Below are positions 44,054 through 51,476 of a stretch of DNA of 64,000 bases, piece by piece. Under the pieces are notes generated by a model that had not been told where the DNA came from, did no database searches, and worked only from the letters and a program-made list of their open reading frames with translations. Origin of the DNA: an uncultured Oscillospiraceae bacterium (GTDB lineage Bacteria; Bacillota; Clostridia; Oscillospirales; Oscillospiraceae). Numbering within the stretch: position 1 is the first letter of the stretch; each line of letters opens with the position of its first letter. Location of the stretch: positions 15,089-79,088 of the forward strand of contig CAKTOB010000008.1 of NCBI GenBank assembly GCA_934589525.1, in the 5' to 3' direction. A program made the position numbers and the translations under genes.

Positions 44054-45925
44054 TTATTTTTCACGCCATTTTAATAGAAACGCCGAGTTGGTTATGACCA
44101 GCACAGAGCCTGCGTTATGCACCAACGCACCTACCACCGGGGACAAAGCGCCGGTCATGGCCAAAACGATGGCTATAAAATTCAGGGCCATAGAGAATGC
44201 CATGTTGTATCGGATCGTGGTCATCATGCGCCTGGACAGCGCGACCAAATGGGGGAGTTCCTTTACTTCATCATCTACCAGCGTTATATCCGCCGCATCC
44301 ATGGCAATGTCGCTGCCAATACCGCCCATGGCAATGCCTACATCAGCCTTTTTCAGCGCAGGCGCATCATTGATGCCGTCACCGATCATGCATACGGGCA
44401 GATCCTTCGACTGGTATTGACCGATGATTTTCAGCTTGTCCTCCGGCAAACAGTTTGAGCGCACCTGTTGGATGCCCAGCTTTTCGGCAATGCTTTTGGC
44501 GGCGTTTTCGTGGTCACCGGTAAGCAATACAGGCTGGATGCCCAAACGGGAGAGCTGGGTGATGGTTGCGGGGCTTTCTTCCCGCAGGGTATCCGACAGG
44601 GCTATGAATCCGGCGAATACACGGTCAATGGACACATAGATGATGGTGCAGCCCTGGCGCGTGAATGCCTGGGCCTCCTCCGGGGGATCGATGGATACGC
44701 CATGCTCCCGCAAAAGCCCGGGGGTTCCGGCCAAAACATGGGTGTTTTCGATCTGCGCGGAAACGCCGCGGCCGGGGATCATCTGAAAATTTTCCGGGGT
44801 GCTCAGAGCGGCCCCGCTTTTTTTGCAGCAGTTTACAATGGCCTTTCCAAGGGGATGCTCGGAAAGCTGCTCCGAGGAGGCGGCCAGCCGGTAAACCTGG
44901 GCACTTTCAAACCGATCGGACACGGACCTGACCGCCCTGACCTCCGGGGCCCCATAGGTCAGGGTGCCGGTTTTGTCAAAGGCGATCACCTTGGTGTTTG
45001 CCAGCCGCTCCAACGCATCGCCCTCACGAACCAGAAATCCGTGCCTCGTGGCGTTGCCAATGGCTGCCATAATGGCGGTCGGAGTCGCCAGCACCAGCGC
45101 GCAGGGGCAAAACACCACGAGGATCGTTACCGCGCGAATGATTTCTCCCGAGATGAGCCACGTCAAGGAGGCGGCGGACAAGGCAATCACGACGATCCAT
45201 GTTGCCCAGCGGTCCGCAAGGCCAACGATTTTCGCCTTGCCGGCATCTGCCGATTGAACCAATCGGACCATCCGTTGGATCGCGCTGTCCTCGCCAACCT
45301 TTGTGGCTTCCATTTCAAACGCGCCGAACTGATTGACGGTGCCGCTGGATACCGTATCCCCCACAGACTTATCCACAGGCAGCGATTCCCCGGTCATAAC
45401 TGCCTGATTTATGGAGGTTTGCCCAGAAAGGATCACACCGTCCACAGGAATGCTTTCACCGGGCAAGACCCGGATACGATCTCCCACGTGGACCTGCTCG
45501 GCGGGAATGATTTCCTCCTGCGCATTTTTTAAGACACGGGCGGTTTTTGGCGTGAGACGAACCAATTTTTCAATTCCGGCTCTGGCCTTGGCGACGGTCA
45601 ATTCTTCCAGAAGGCTGCCGAGCTGCATGATAAAGGCCACCTCACCGGCGGCAAAATCCTGGCCGATGCAGACCGAAGCGATCAGCGCAAGGGACACCAG
45701 CACGTCAGCCTTGATGTCAAATGCGGTGACGAGACCGACAATGGCCTCCAGAATAATGGGAACGCCGCAGAGAATAATTGCGATCCACGCCGAATCAAAA
45801 GGAAGCAGACGCCACTTGAGCAGGCTTCCCAGCACCGCAATGCCGGAGATCACAAGCAGCGCAATATCCTTTTTCATACCGCCCCATGCCAGCAGGCGCT
45901 CCAGCTTTATTGTAAGGAACTTCAT
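44054..45925 (-). CDS. Heavy-metal P1B-type ATPase
   Basis: Exports a soft or transition metal at the cost of ATP. The 623-residue protein lacks an N-terminal metal-binding domain. It has the actuator TGE (MTGESLPVDKSV), the membrane metal site VVFCPCALVLATPTA (CPC), the phosphorylated DKTGTLTYG, the HP motif (SEHPLGKA) and hinge GDGINDAPALKKADVGIAMG. The last helices carry HNAGSVLVITNSAFLL, which differs from standard copper ATPases and from the classical Zn/Cd type, so the metal is uncertain. ATG 45925, or an internal ATG 48 bases later, may be the start. CsoR-type operators overlap its promoter. Confidence 0.9.
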   Translation of the reverse strand: MKFLTIKLERLLAWGGMKKDIALLVISGIAVLGSLLKWRLLPFDSAWIAIILCGVPIILEAIVGLVTAFDIKADVLVSLALIASVCIGQDFAAGEVAFIMQLGSLLEELTVAKARAGIEKLVRLTPKTARVLKNAQEEIIPAEQVHVGDRIRVLPGESIPVDGVILSGQTSINQAVMTGESLPVDKSVGDTVSSGTVNQFGAFEMEATKVGEDSAIQRMVRLVQSADAGKAKIVGLADRWATWIVVIALSAASLTWLISGEIIRAVTILVVFCPCALVLATPTAIMAAIGNATRHGFLVREGDALERLANTKVIAFDKTGTLTYGAPEVRAVRSVSDRFESAQVYRLAASSEQLSEHPLGKAIVNCCKKSGAALSTPENFQMIPGRGVSAQIENTHVLAGTPGLLREHGVSIDPPEEAQAFTRQGCTIIYVSIDRVFAGFIALSDTLREESPATITQLSRLGIQPVLLTGDHENAAKSIAEKLGIQQVRSNCLPEDKLKIIGQYQSKDLPVCMIGDGINDAPALKKADVGIAMGGIGSDIAMDAADITLVDDEVKELPHLVALSRRMMTTIRYNMAFSMALNFIAIVLAMTGALSPVVGALVHNAGSVLVITNSAFLLKWREK

Positions 45926-45942
45926 GAAATATACCTTCTTCC

Positions 45943-45994
45943 TATACCCCTATGGGTATACCTGCATTATACATATAGGGGTATATGTTGTCAA
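45943..45994 (-). promoter_or_regulatory. Metal-ATPase promoter with CsoR-type operators
   Basis: Minus strand TTGACA (45989-45994), 17 bases, TATAAT (45966-45971). A palindrome TATACCCCTATGGGTATA lies just downstream (45943-45960), and a related ATATAGGGGTATAT fills the spacer (45973-45986). Both resemble the TACCC-N4-GGGTA sites of CsoR/RcnR repressors and match the site before csoR at 49919. Confidence 0.8.
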
Positions 45995-46157
45995 GAGAAA
46001 AAAGAGGAAAAAACTACCGGAAGGCGAGTGCCCGTAACACAGTAATACTATGAATTGTTTATTCCGGCATCTGTCTTGCAGAGTTGGTAAAACGAAAATG
46101 GGCGATGCCTGGTCATTTCGACTGGTATCACTTATTTTTTTCCCGCATTAGAAAGAA

Positions 46158-46186
46158 TGGACATACTCGGACTTTTCGGTTACAAT
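46158..46186 (+). promoter_or_regulatory. Promoter of the XRE-TPR regulator
   Basis: TGGACA, 17 bases, TACAAT. The 405-base gap 45926-46330 contains the ATPase control region on the left, this promoter, and a long untranslated leader. A small open frame starting at 46240 has no support. Confidence 0.55.
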
Positions 46187-46330
46187 AGATACGAAGTACG
46201 ACAAATCTCCACCTAGAAAATTTTCGGCAGAAGTTCGAAATGGAGATGAAATGGAGCTTCCAGCGGCTGTTTCTGATGGATATGGTACCATTTTATGGAA
46301 AGCTCATGAATACGGAGAGGTGTTTCTATT

Positions 46331-47275
46331 GTGAAAGAAATATTTTTGGGGGAAGTGATTCGCCAGCGGCGATTGGAGCTGGGACTTACACAGGAGGAAC
46401 TGTGCGAGGGTATTTGCGAGCCTATGACAATATCCAGATTTGAGAATGGACGGCAAACCCCATCCCGCAACCGCATCAAGGCACTGTTGCAGCGGTTGGG
46501 ATTGCCTGATGACCGGTTTTATGGACTGCTGAGCTCAAAAGAACTGGAAATAAGCGATCTGGAAAAAGAGATCGTCAGCTGTCATGTGCGCTTTGAACGC
46601 GCAGCCGAAGGCGAAAAAGCGAAAATCCGCCAGGAGACCTTGGAAGCGCATAGTCGGCTGGAAGCGGTGATGGACAAGGATGATACCCTATCGAAACAGT
46701 TGATCCTTCGCTCTAAAGTTCTGCTGGGCACGGAGTTCGGCCCGTATGGTTTGGAGGAAGGTCTATCCATGCTGCTGGAGGCCATCCGCATGACGTCCCC
46801 TAAGTTTGACTTGGATCAAATCGGGCAGGGACTGTATACGGAAAACGAGATCAAGCTGATCAACAATATTGCAACCTGTTACCTTCGGGCAGGCAGGCAC
46901 TATGATGCCATCGATGTTTTGAAGCAGCTGCTTCGATATCTGCAAACGCACCTGCAAAAGATCCCGCCGAACCGTGCCCATATTCCTATGGTCGCCTACA
47001 ATTATGCCAGAGAATTGGAGATTGTAAAGCGGTTTGATGAGGCCATTGAGATGGCGGAATACGGAAGAAAAATCTGTGTGGATTATGGACACTATCAATG
47101 CTTACCTGACATCATTGCAATCTTAGCAGAGTGCCATTATCATCAAGGCGACCGAGAAGAAAGTGCAGAGTTATATCAGCAATCATTTTATCTTTACAAA
47201 GTGCTCGATGATCGTGATAATAGAGCGATCATCCAAGCAGAAGCAAAAGATTTCTTAGGATTGATATTAGCGTAG
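46331..47275 (+). CDS. XRE-type regulator with TPR domain (RRNPP/Rgg-PlcR-like)
   Basis: The 314-residue protein has an N-terminal HTH (residues 4-62: EVIRQRRLELGLTQEELCEG, then ISRFENGRQTPSRNRI). A long helical-repeat region from about 75 to 310 follows, with TPR-like units such as IATCYLRAGRHYDAIDVLKQ and YNYARELEIVKRFDEAIEMA, then ILAECHYHQGDREESAELYQ. This is the design of peptide-sensing RRNPP regulators. Start is GTG 46331 behind GGAGAGG. A gene for a small secreted peptide and an ABC exporter follow, so peptide sensing is plausible. Confidence 0.8.
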   Translation: MKEIFLGEVIRQRRLELGLTQEELCEGICEPMTISRFENGRQTPSRNRIKALLQRLGLPDDRFYGLLSSKELEISDLEKEIVSCHVRFERAAEGEKAKIRQETLEAHSRLEAVMDKDDTLSKQLILRSKVLLGTEFGPYGLEEGLSMLLEAIRMTSPKFDLDQIGQGLYTENEIKLINNIATCYLRAGRHYDAIDVLKQLLRYLQTHLQKIPPNRAHIPMVAYNYARELEIVKRFDEAIEMAEYGRKICVDYGHYQCLPDIIAILAECHYHQGDREESAELYQQSFYLYKVLDDRDNRAIIQAEAKDFLGLILA

Positions 47276-47293
47276 CTTATAGATACAAAAAGG

Positions 47294-47317
47294 GCGCACC
47301 GAGTATGATCGGTGCGC
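47294..47317. terminator. Terminator between regulator and peptide gene
   Basis: Nine-bp stem GCGCACCGA/TCGGTGCGC with a 6-base loop, an A-run on the left and AT-rich sequence on the right. It serves both convergent genes. Confidence 0.75.
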
Positions 47318-47331
47318 TAAAATAATCACTG

Positions 47332-47577
47332 TCAAAACTCATCGCCTTTACCGTTAGGCTCGATGCTGCTGCTGTTAGGTAAACCTGTACCATCCATGCC
47401 TTCACAGTTTGACGTTTCTTCTTGAGATCCAAGTGGCTCGGTCTGCATTGTGGAAGAGTCTGTGATAACAGGATCAGCAGATTCTATTTCCATTGCATCT
47501 ACAACCTGAAAGAAGGCGGAAACAGACAGTACAGCGCAGAGAGTGAACGAGAGAATGCAATTGATTAGCTTTTTCAT
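47332..47577 (-). CDS. Small secreted peptide, putative signal-peptide precursor
   Basis: An 81-residue ORF starting MKKLINCILSF with a clear Sec signal (charged start, hydrophobic core to about residue 24, likely cut after VVDA at 28). The exported part of 53 residues is acidic and unstructured-looking (Ser/Thr/Glu/Asp/Gly-rich), ending IEPNGKGDEF. Such precursors are typical of Phr/PapR-type pheromones, whose C-terminal residues are released as the signal. AAAGG precedes the ATG. It is convergent to the XRE-TPR regulator and divergent from the ABC exporter. Pheromone function is inference. Confidence 0.6.
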   Translation of the reverse strand: MKKLINCILSFTLCAVLSVSAFFQVVDAMEIESADPVITDSSTMQTEPLGSQEETSNCEGMDGTGLPNSSSIEPNGKGDEF

Positions 47578-47644
47578 TTTAATTAATTTCCTTTCATGTG
47601 AATTTGATTACGTGAAAAGAATAATCCTAAAAAGAGCGAGAAGC

Positions 47645-47686
47645 CATATCGTTTCAGGTTCGTTTTTTCTAACATAAAACGATATG
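47645..47686. promoter_or_regulatory. Inverted repeat between peptide gene and exporter
   Basis: Perfect 10-bp arms CATATCGTTT (47645-47654) and AAACGATATG (47677-47686) are 22 bases apart in the 168-base divergent gap. The position suits a binding site for the neighbouring XRE-TPR regulator acting in both directions. Confidence 0.6.
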
Positions 47687-47745
47687 TTAAAAAGTTGAGA
47701 CCTGCGATATACTGTCATGCTAATGAGTGAAGGAGGTTGGAAAGA

Positions 47746-49377
47746 ATGTCATACTATCTGAAAAAATTTTGGAAAATCAACACACTTGCCTGCGCATTCC
47801 AAGTAACTACTTACGGAATACAGGTGCTTCTGAATTTGGTTCAGATGCAACTATTCAAGCAGATTATAAATAAGGATTTTCGGAAATTTTTGTTCTGGCT
47901 TGTTGTGACATTGGCTGGCTGGGCCGGATATTTTCTATCCAGAAGCATTCAGATATATTGTCAAGGGCGAGCAATCAAAAAGATGGACAATCGTCTCCGA
48001 TTAGATATGGCCGCAACGCTCCTGCAAAAGTCGCATGAGGATTTCCATGCCATAGACAGGGGAGAGTACCTCTCCTGGTTTACAAATGATGTGCGGCAAA
48101 TCGAAGTTTTGGCTTGGGAGCCTTTTTATGGAATGGTTGGACTGGCTGCACAGGTACTTTGGAGCATTGCGGCATTGGCCTCCCTGCATTGGTCCTTGCT
48201 TCTGGCTTCTTTGGTTACAACCGTTATTATGATTACTGCGCCAAAGCTCTTTGAAAAAAGGATGGAACGGATGGGAAAGGAAAACGCTGCGGCTCAGGCT
48301 GACGGTGTCAGCAAATTTAAGGATCTGCTTGGAGGTTATGAGATTCTGCGCGCCTTTGGGCATACCGAGAGGTTTATGGAAAAATGTGAAACCATCAGCG
48401 AGCAGATTGAACAGCCTTCCTTTAGACAAAAATATATGAGCGGTATGATCGGCGGTGGTATGGGTTTCTTGGTGATCTTTTGTCAGGTCCTGACGAATAT
48501 CTTAATTGGATTCTTATCGATTAATGGAATAATAATTCAATCTGCACTCTTTGGAGGAGGAAGTTTGTGCGGTGCTGTGAGCAATGGCCTGAACGATATG
48601 GCAAACCTGAGACTGTCATTTGCGGCAAGCAACGCCTATTTCCAAAAAATCAGAAATCACGCGGAGGATGTACCGCAACAGAGAAATCCCAGCCATGCGG
48701 CAGACTGTACGACAGTCGAAATCGAAAACGTTTCCTTTGCATATGGCAATAAGCCGGTTCTGAAAAATCAGTCTTTCCTGTTTAAAAATGGTGGGAAATA
48801 TGCCCTTATCGGGCCATCTGGTTGTGGCAAATCCACGGTTTTGAAGCTGATTCTGGGTTGGCTGCCGGACTACCAGGGCAGTATCCGCTTTGACGGTAAG
48901 GATTCACGTGACTTTACCCAAGAGCAGCTGCTGCAGCAGATGAGCTACATTGAGCAGGATGTGTTTCTGTTCAATACCACTATTCGGGACAACATCACGC
49001 TGGGTTCCGATTTCACAGAAGAAATGCTGGAGCAAGCCATCAGAGGAAGCGCGCTAGATGGGGATCTTGCCAATATGCCTCTGGGACTGGATACCCCTGT
49101 AGGCGAGGACGGCAGTAACCTGTCTGGTGGACAGAAGCAACGCGTGGCGATTGCTCGGGCGTTGATTCATAACCGTTCCATTCTTCTGGTAGATGAAGGA
49201 ACCAGCGCTCTTGATCAGAAGAACGCCGATATCGTGGAGCAGAGTTTGCTAAGCAACCCGGATTTAACATTGATCCTTGTCAGCCACCACCTGTCCCCGG
49301 AACGAAAGGCTCAGTTTACCAAGGTCTACGAAATGGAACCTGTTGTAAACACTGCGTTGGATACAGCGACGAAATAA
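47746..49377 (+). CDS. ABC exporter (fused permease and ATPase)
   Basis: A 543-residue half-transporter with six N-terminal membrane helices (about 10-285) and a complete nucleotide-binding domain: Walker A GPSGCGKST near 365, Q-loop YIEQDVFLFNTTIRDN, signature LSGGQKQRVAIARAL near 460 and Walker B ILLVDEGTSALDQ. The usual Walker B glutamate is present (DEG). AGGAGG 9 bases upstream selects ATG 47746; an in-frame TTG at 47737 is too close to it. No peptidase C39 domain, so any peptide substrate would not be processed by it. It may export the adjacent peptide or confer immunity. Confidence 0.88.
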   Translation: MSYYLKKFWKINTLACAFQVTTYGIQVLLNLVQMQLFKQIINKDFRKFLFWLVVTLAGWAGYFLSRSIQIYCQGRAIKKMDNRLRLDMAATLLQKSHEDFHAIDRGEYLSWFTNDVRQIEVLAWEPFYGMVGLAAQVLWSIAALASLHWSLLLASLVTTVIMITAPKLFEKRMERMGKENAAAQADGVSKFKDLLGGYEILRAFGHTERFMEKCETISEQIEQPSFRQKYMSGMIGGGMGFLVIFCQVLTNILIGFLSINGIIIQSALFGGGSLCGAVSNGLNDMANLRLSFAASNAYFQKIRNHAEDVPQQRNPSHAADCTTVEIENVSFAYGNKPVLKNQSFLFKNGGKYALIGPSGCGKSTVLKLILGWLPDYQGSIRFDGKDSRDFTQEQLLQQMSYIEQDVFLFNTTIRDNITLGSDFTEEMLEQAIRGSALDGDLANMPLGLDTPVGEDGSNLSGGQKQRVAIARALIHNRSILLVDEGTSALDQKNADIVEQSLLSNPDLTLILVSHHLSPERKAQFTKVYEMEPVVNTALDTATK

Positions 49378-49441
49378 CCCTTAGGAACTAAGGGCGCACT
49401 TCTATACGGGGGTAATCACCGTATGCGCGTTCTGCGGAGCA

Positions 49442-49477
49442 AACAGCTCGGACAGCTGAATGTCCGGGCTGTTTTGC
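49442..49477 (+). terminator. Terminator after the ABC exporter
   Basis: Thirteen-bp stem AACAGCTCGGACA/TGTCCGGGCTGTT followed by TTTTG. A smaller CCCTTAG/CTAAGGG hairpin lies at 49378-49394. Confidence 0.75.
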
Positions 49478-49522
49478 GTCACTATCGGGTTTATCCCTCT
49501 GGACGAACTTTTGAAAGAAGAA

Positions 49523-49546
49523 ACGGCGTGACCAAAGCCACGCCGT
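49523..49546 (-). terminator. Terminator after csoR
   Basis: Eight-bp stem ACGGCGTG/CACGCCGT with an 8-base loop. On the minus strand it is followed by TTTCTTC. It lies about 84 bases past the csoR stop. Confidence 0.65.
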
Positions 49547-49629
49547 CCTTCGAAAACTAATGGTTTTCAAATCATTGAATTCAACTGTCTTACGAACACC
49601 CCGCTGAACTGACGGGTCTTCTCTCCTGA

Positions 49630-49905
49630 TTATTGCATATTGGCGAAGCGTTCCACCGCTTTTGTAAAGCTTTCTATGGTTTTGTCCGCATCGCCGTGCT
49701 CGATTCCGTCACGGACACAATGCTTGATATGCCCTTCTAAAACGACCTTGCCGCAACCGTTCAGCGCGGACTTGGCAGCGTTGATCAAAGACAGCAGATC
49801 CTCGCAGGGAATATCCTCATCTACCATACGGTCAATGGCCTGTACCTGCCCGATGATTTTCTTTAATCTGCGGTGCAGATTGTCCGCATCCATACACTGT
49901 TTCAT
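49630..49905 (-). CDS. csoR: CsoR/FrmR-family metal-sensing repressor
   Basis: A 91-residue all-helical repressor (DUF156). Family features are LHRRLKKIIGQVQAIDRMVDE in helix 1 and the metal residues: Cys in EDIPCEDLL, then HIKHC giving His-x3-Cys. This Cys-His-Cys set is the CsoR copper pattern. When metal binds, the repressor leaves TACCC-type operators. Such sites are found before this gene and before the P-type ATPase 4 kb away, so both are probably one regulon. ATG 49905 follows GGAGGATCG. Confidence 0.9.
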   Translation of the reverse strand: MKQCMDADNLHRRLKKIIGQVQAIDRMVDEDIPCEDLLSLINAAKSALNGCGKVVLEGHIKHCVRDGIEHGDADKTIESFTKAVERFANMQ

Positions 49906-49918
49906 TTATCGATCCTCC

Positions 49919-49967
49919 ATACCGTTAGGGGTATGTACAGTATAGCCCATATAGACGCAAAAGTCAA
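49919..49967 (-). promoter_or_regulatory. csoR promoter with operator
   Basis: Minus strand TTGACT (49962-49967), 17 bases, TATACT (49939-49944). The operator ATACCGTTAGGGGTAT (49919-49934) covers the start-point region. Confidence 0.8.
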
Positions 49968-50004
49968 ATCGGCCGGAAAAGGACAGTGCTTTTCGGATGT
50001 TCGC

Positions 50005-51474
50005 TTACAGCATATTGGTATAGCCCATGAGGTACCGGTCCACCTCTTTGGCGCAGGCCCGGCCCTCGAATATGCCCCAGACCACCAGGCTCTGGCCCCG
50101 GCGGCAGTCTCCGGCGGCAAAAATGTGGTCGATGGGGGTGTGATAATTGAGGGTTAGAAGATTCCCCCGGTGATCACGGGGCAGGTCAAAGGCCTGGGCC
50201 ACATACTCCTGCACCCCGGTGAACCCGGCGGCGATCAGCAGCAGGTCGCAGGGGATCTCTTCCTCGCTTCCCGGAATGGGCTGCATCCGGGTCTGGCCGT
50301 TTTCGGTCTTCGGCTCTAAGTGAACGATGCGCAGAGCGCCCACGGCCCCGTCATCCCCGCAAAGGACCTCCTGGACGGTGGCCTCATAGATTCTGGGGTC
50401 GTGGCCGAACTGGGCAATGGCCTCCTGCTGGCCGTAGTCCGTTTTCAGGACCTTGGGCCACTGGGGCCAGGGGTTGGAGGGGCTTCTGGCGGCAGGGGGC
50501 TTGCCCATCATTTCCAGCTGGGTGACGGAGGCGCAGCCCTGGCGGATGGCGGTACCTACGCAGTCGTTGCCCGTATCGCCGCCGCCGACGATGACCACAT
50601 GTTTGTCCTTGGCGGTGACTGCAAAGTCCTGGGTGATGCCGACGACTTTTTTGGTGGCGGCGGTGAGATAGTCCACCGCAAAGTACACACCCTGGGCATC
50701 CATCCCGGGGACATTGAGACTTCTGGGGGTTTTGGAGCCGCAGCACAGCACTACGGCATCGAAGCGCTTTTTGAGTTCCTCCGGAGTAATGTCTACGCCC
50801 ACATTGGTGTTTACCTGAAACTCCACCCCCTCGGCCTCCATCAGGGCGATCCTGCGGGCAATGACGCTTTTGTCCAGCTTCATATTGGGAATGCCGTACA
50901 TCAGAAGTCCCCCGGGCCGGTCCTCCCGCTCAAAAACCGTGACGCTGTGGCCCCGGTGGTTCAGCCGGTCGGCCACGGCCAGACCGGAGGGGCCGGAGCC
51001 CACCACCGCCACACGCTTTCCGCTTCGGACTGCCGGAATGCTGGGGGTGATCCAGCCGCTGCGGAAGCCCCGCTCGATCACCGCCAATTCGTTATTCTGA
51101 ACGGTGACGCTGTCGCCGTTTAAGCCGCAGGTGCAGGCCGCTTCACACAGGGCGGGGCATACACGGCCGGTGAATTCCGGGAAATTGTTGGTTTTCGTCA
51201 GGCGGGAAAGGGCCTCCTGCCAGTTGCCGTTGTAGATTTCGTCGTTCCATTCTGGAATCAGATTGTGCAGGGGGCAGCCGCTGAACATGCCGCCGAAGTT
51301 CTCGCCGGACTGGCAGAAGGGCACCCCGCAGTTCATGCACCGGGCGGCCTGCTGCTGCCGCTGGGCAGGACTCAAAGGGGGATGGAACTCCTGAAAACTC
51401 TGGATACGCACCATGGGTGCCACAGTATCGTTTGTTTTTCTGGAATACTCCAGAAAGCCTGTTGCTTTTCCCAT
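50005..51474 (-). CDS. gltD: Glutamate synthase small subunit (NADPH)
   Basis: Feeds electrons from NAD(P)H to GltB. The 489-residue protein has N-terminal Fe-S cysteines (ARCMNCGVPFCQSG near 45-58 and RVCPALCEAACTCG near 105), the FAD loop VAVVGSGPSGLAVADRL and an IPNMKLDK segment. The NADPH loop VVIVGGGDTGNDCVGTAIR and the C-terminal AAGDCRRGQSLVVWGIFEGR follow. It starts 3 bases after gltB, so the two are cotranslated. Confidence 0.96.
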   Translation of the reverse strand: MGKATGFLEYSRKTNDTVAPMVRIQSFQEFHPPLSPAQRQQQAARCMNCGVPFCQSGENFGGMFSGCPLHNLIPEWNDEIYNGNWQEALSRLTKTNNFPEFTGRVCPALCEAACTCGLNGDSVTVQNNELAVIERGFRSGWITPSIPAVRSGKRVAVVGSGPSGLAVADRLNHRGHSVTVFEREDRPGGLLMYGIPNMKLDKSVIARRIALMEAEGVEFQVNTNVGVDITPEELKKRFDAVVLCCGSKTPRSLNVPGMDAQGVYFAVDYLTAATKKVVGITQDFAVTAKDKHVVIVGGGDTGNDCVGTAIRQGCASVTQLEMMGKPPAARSPSNPWPQWPKVLKTDYGQQEAIAQFGHDPRIYEATVQEVLCGDDGAVGALRIVHLEPKTENGQTRMQPIPGSEEEIPCDLLLIAAGFTGVQEYVAQAFDLPRDHRGNLLTLNYHTPIDHIFAAGDCRRGQSLVVWGIFEGRACAKEVDRYLMGYTNML

Positions 51475-51476
51475 GC

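Noticed and set aside
46240..46443. Small open frame before the XRE-TPR regulator
   Set aside because: No ribosome site, it overlaps the regulator start in another frame, and the sequence is not protein-like.
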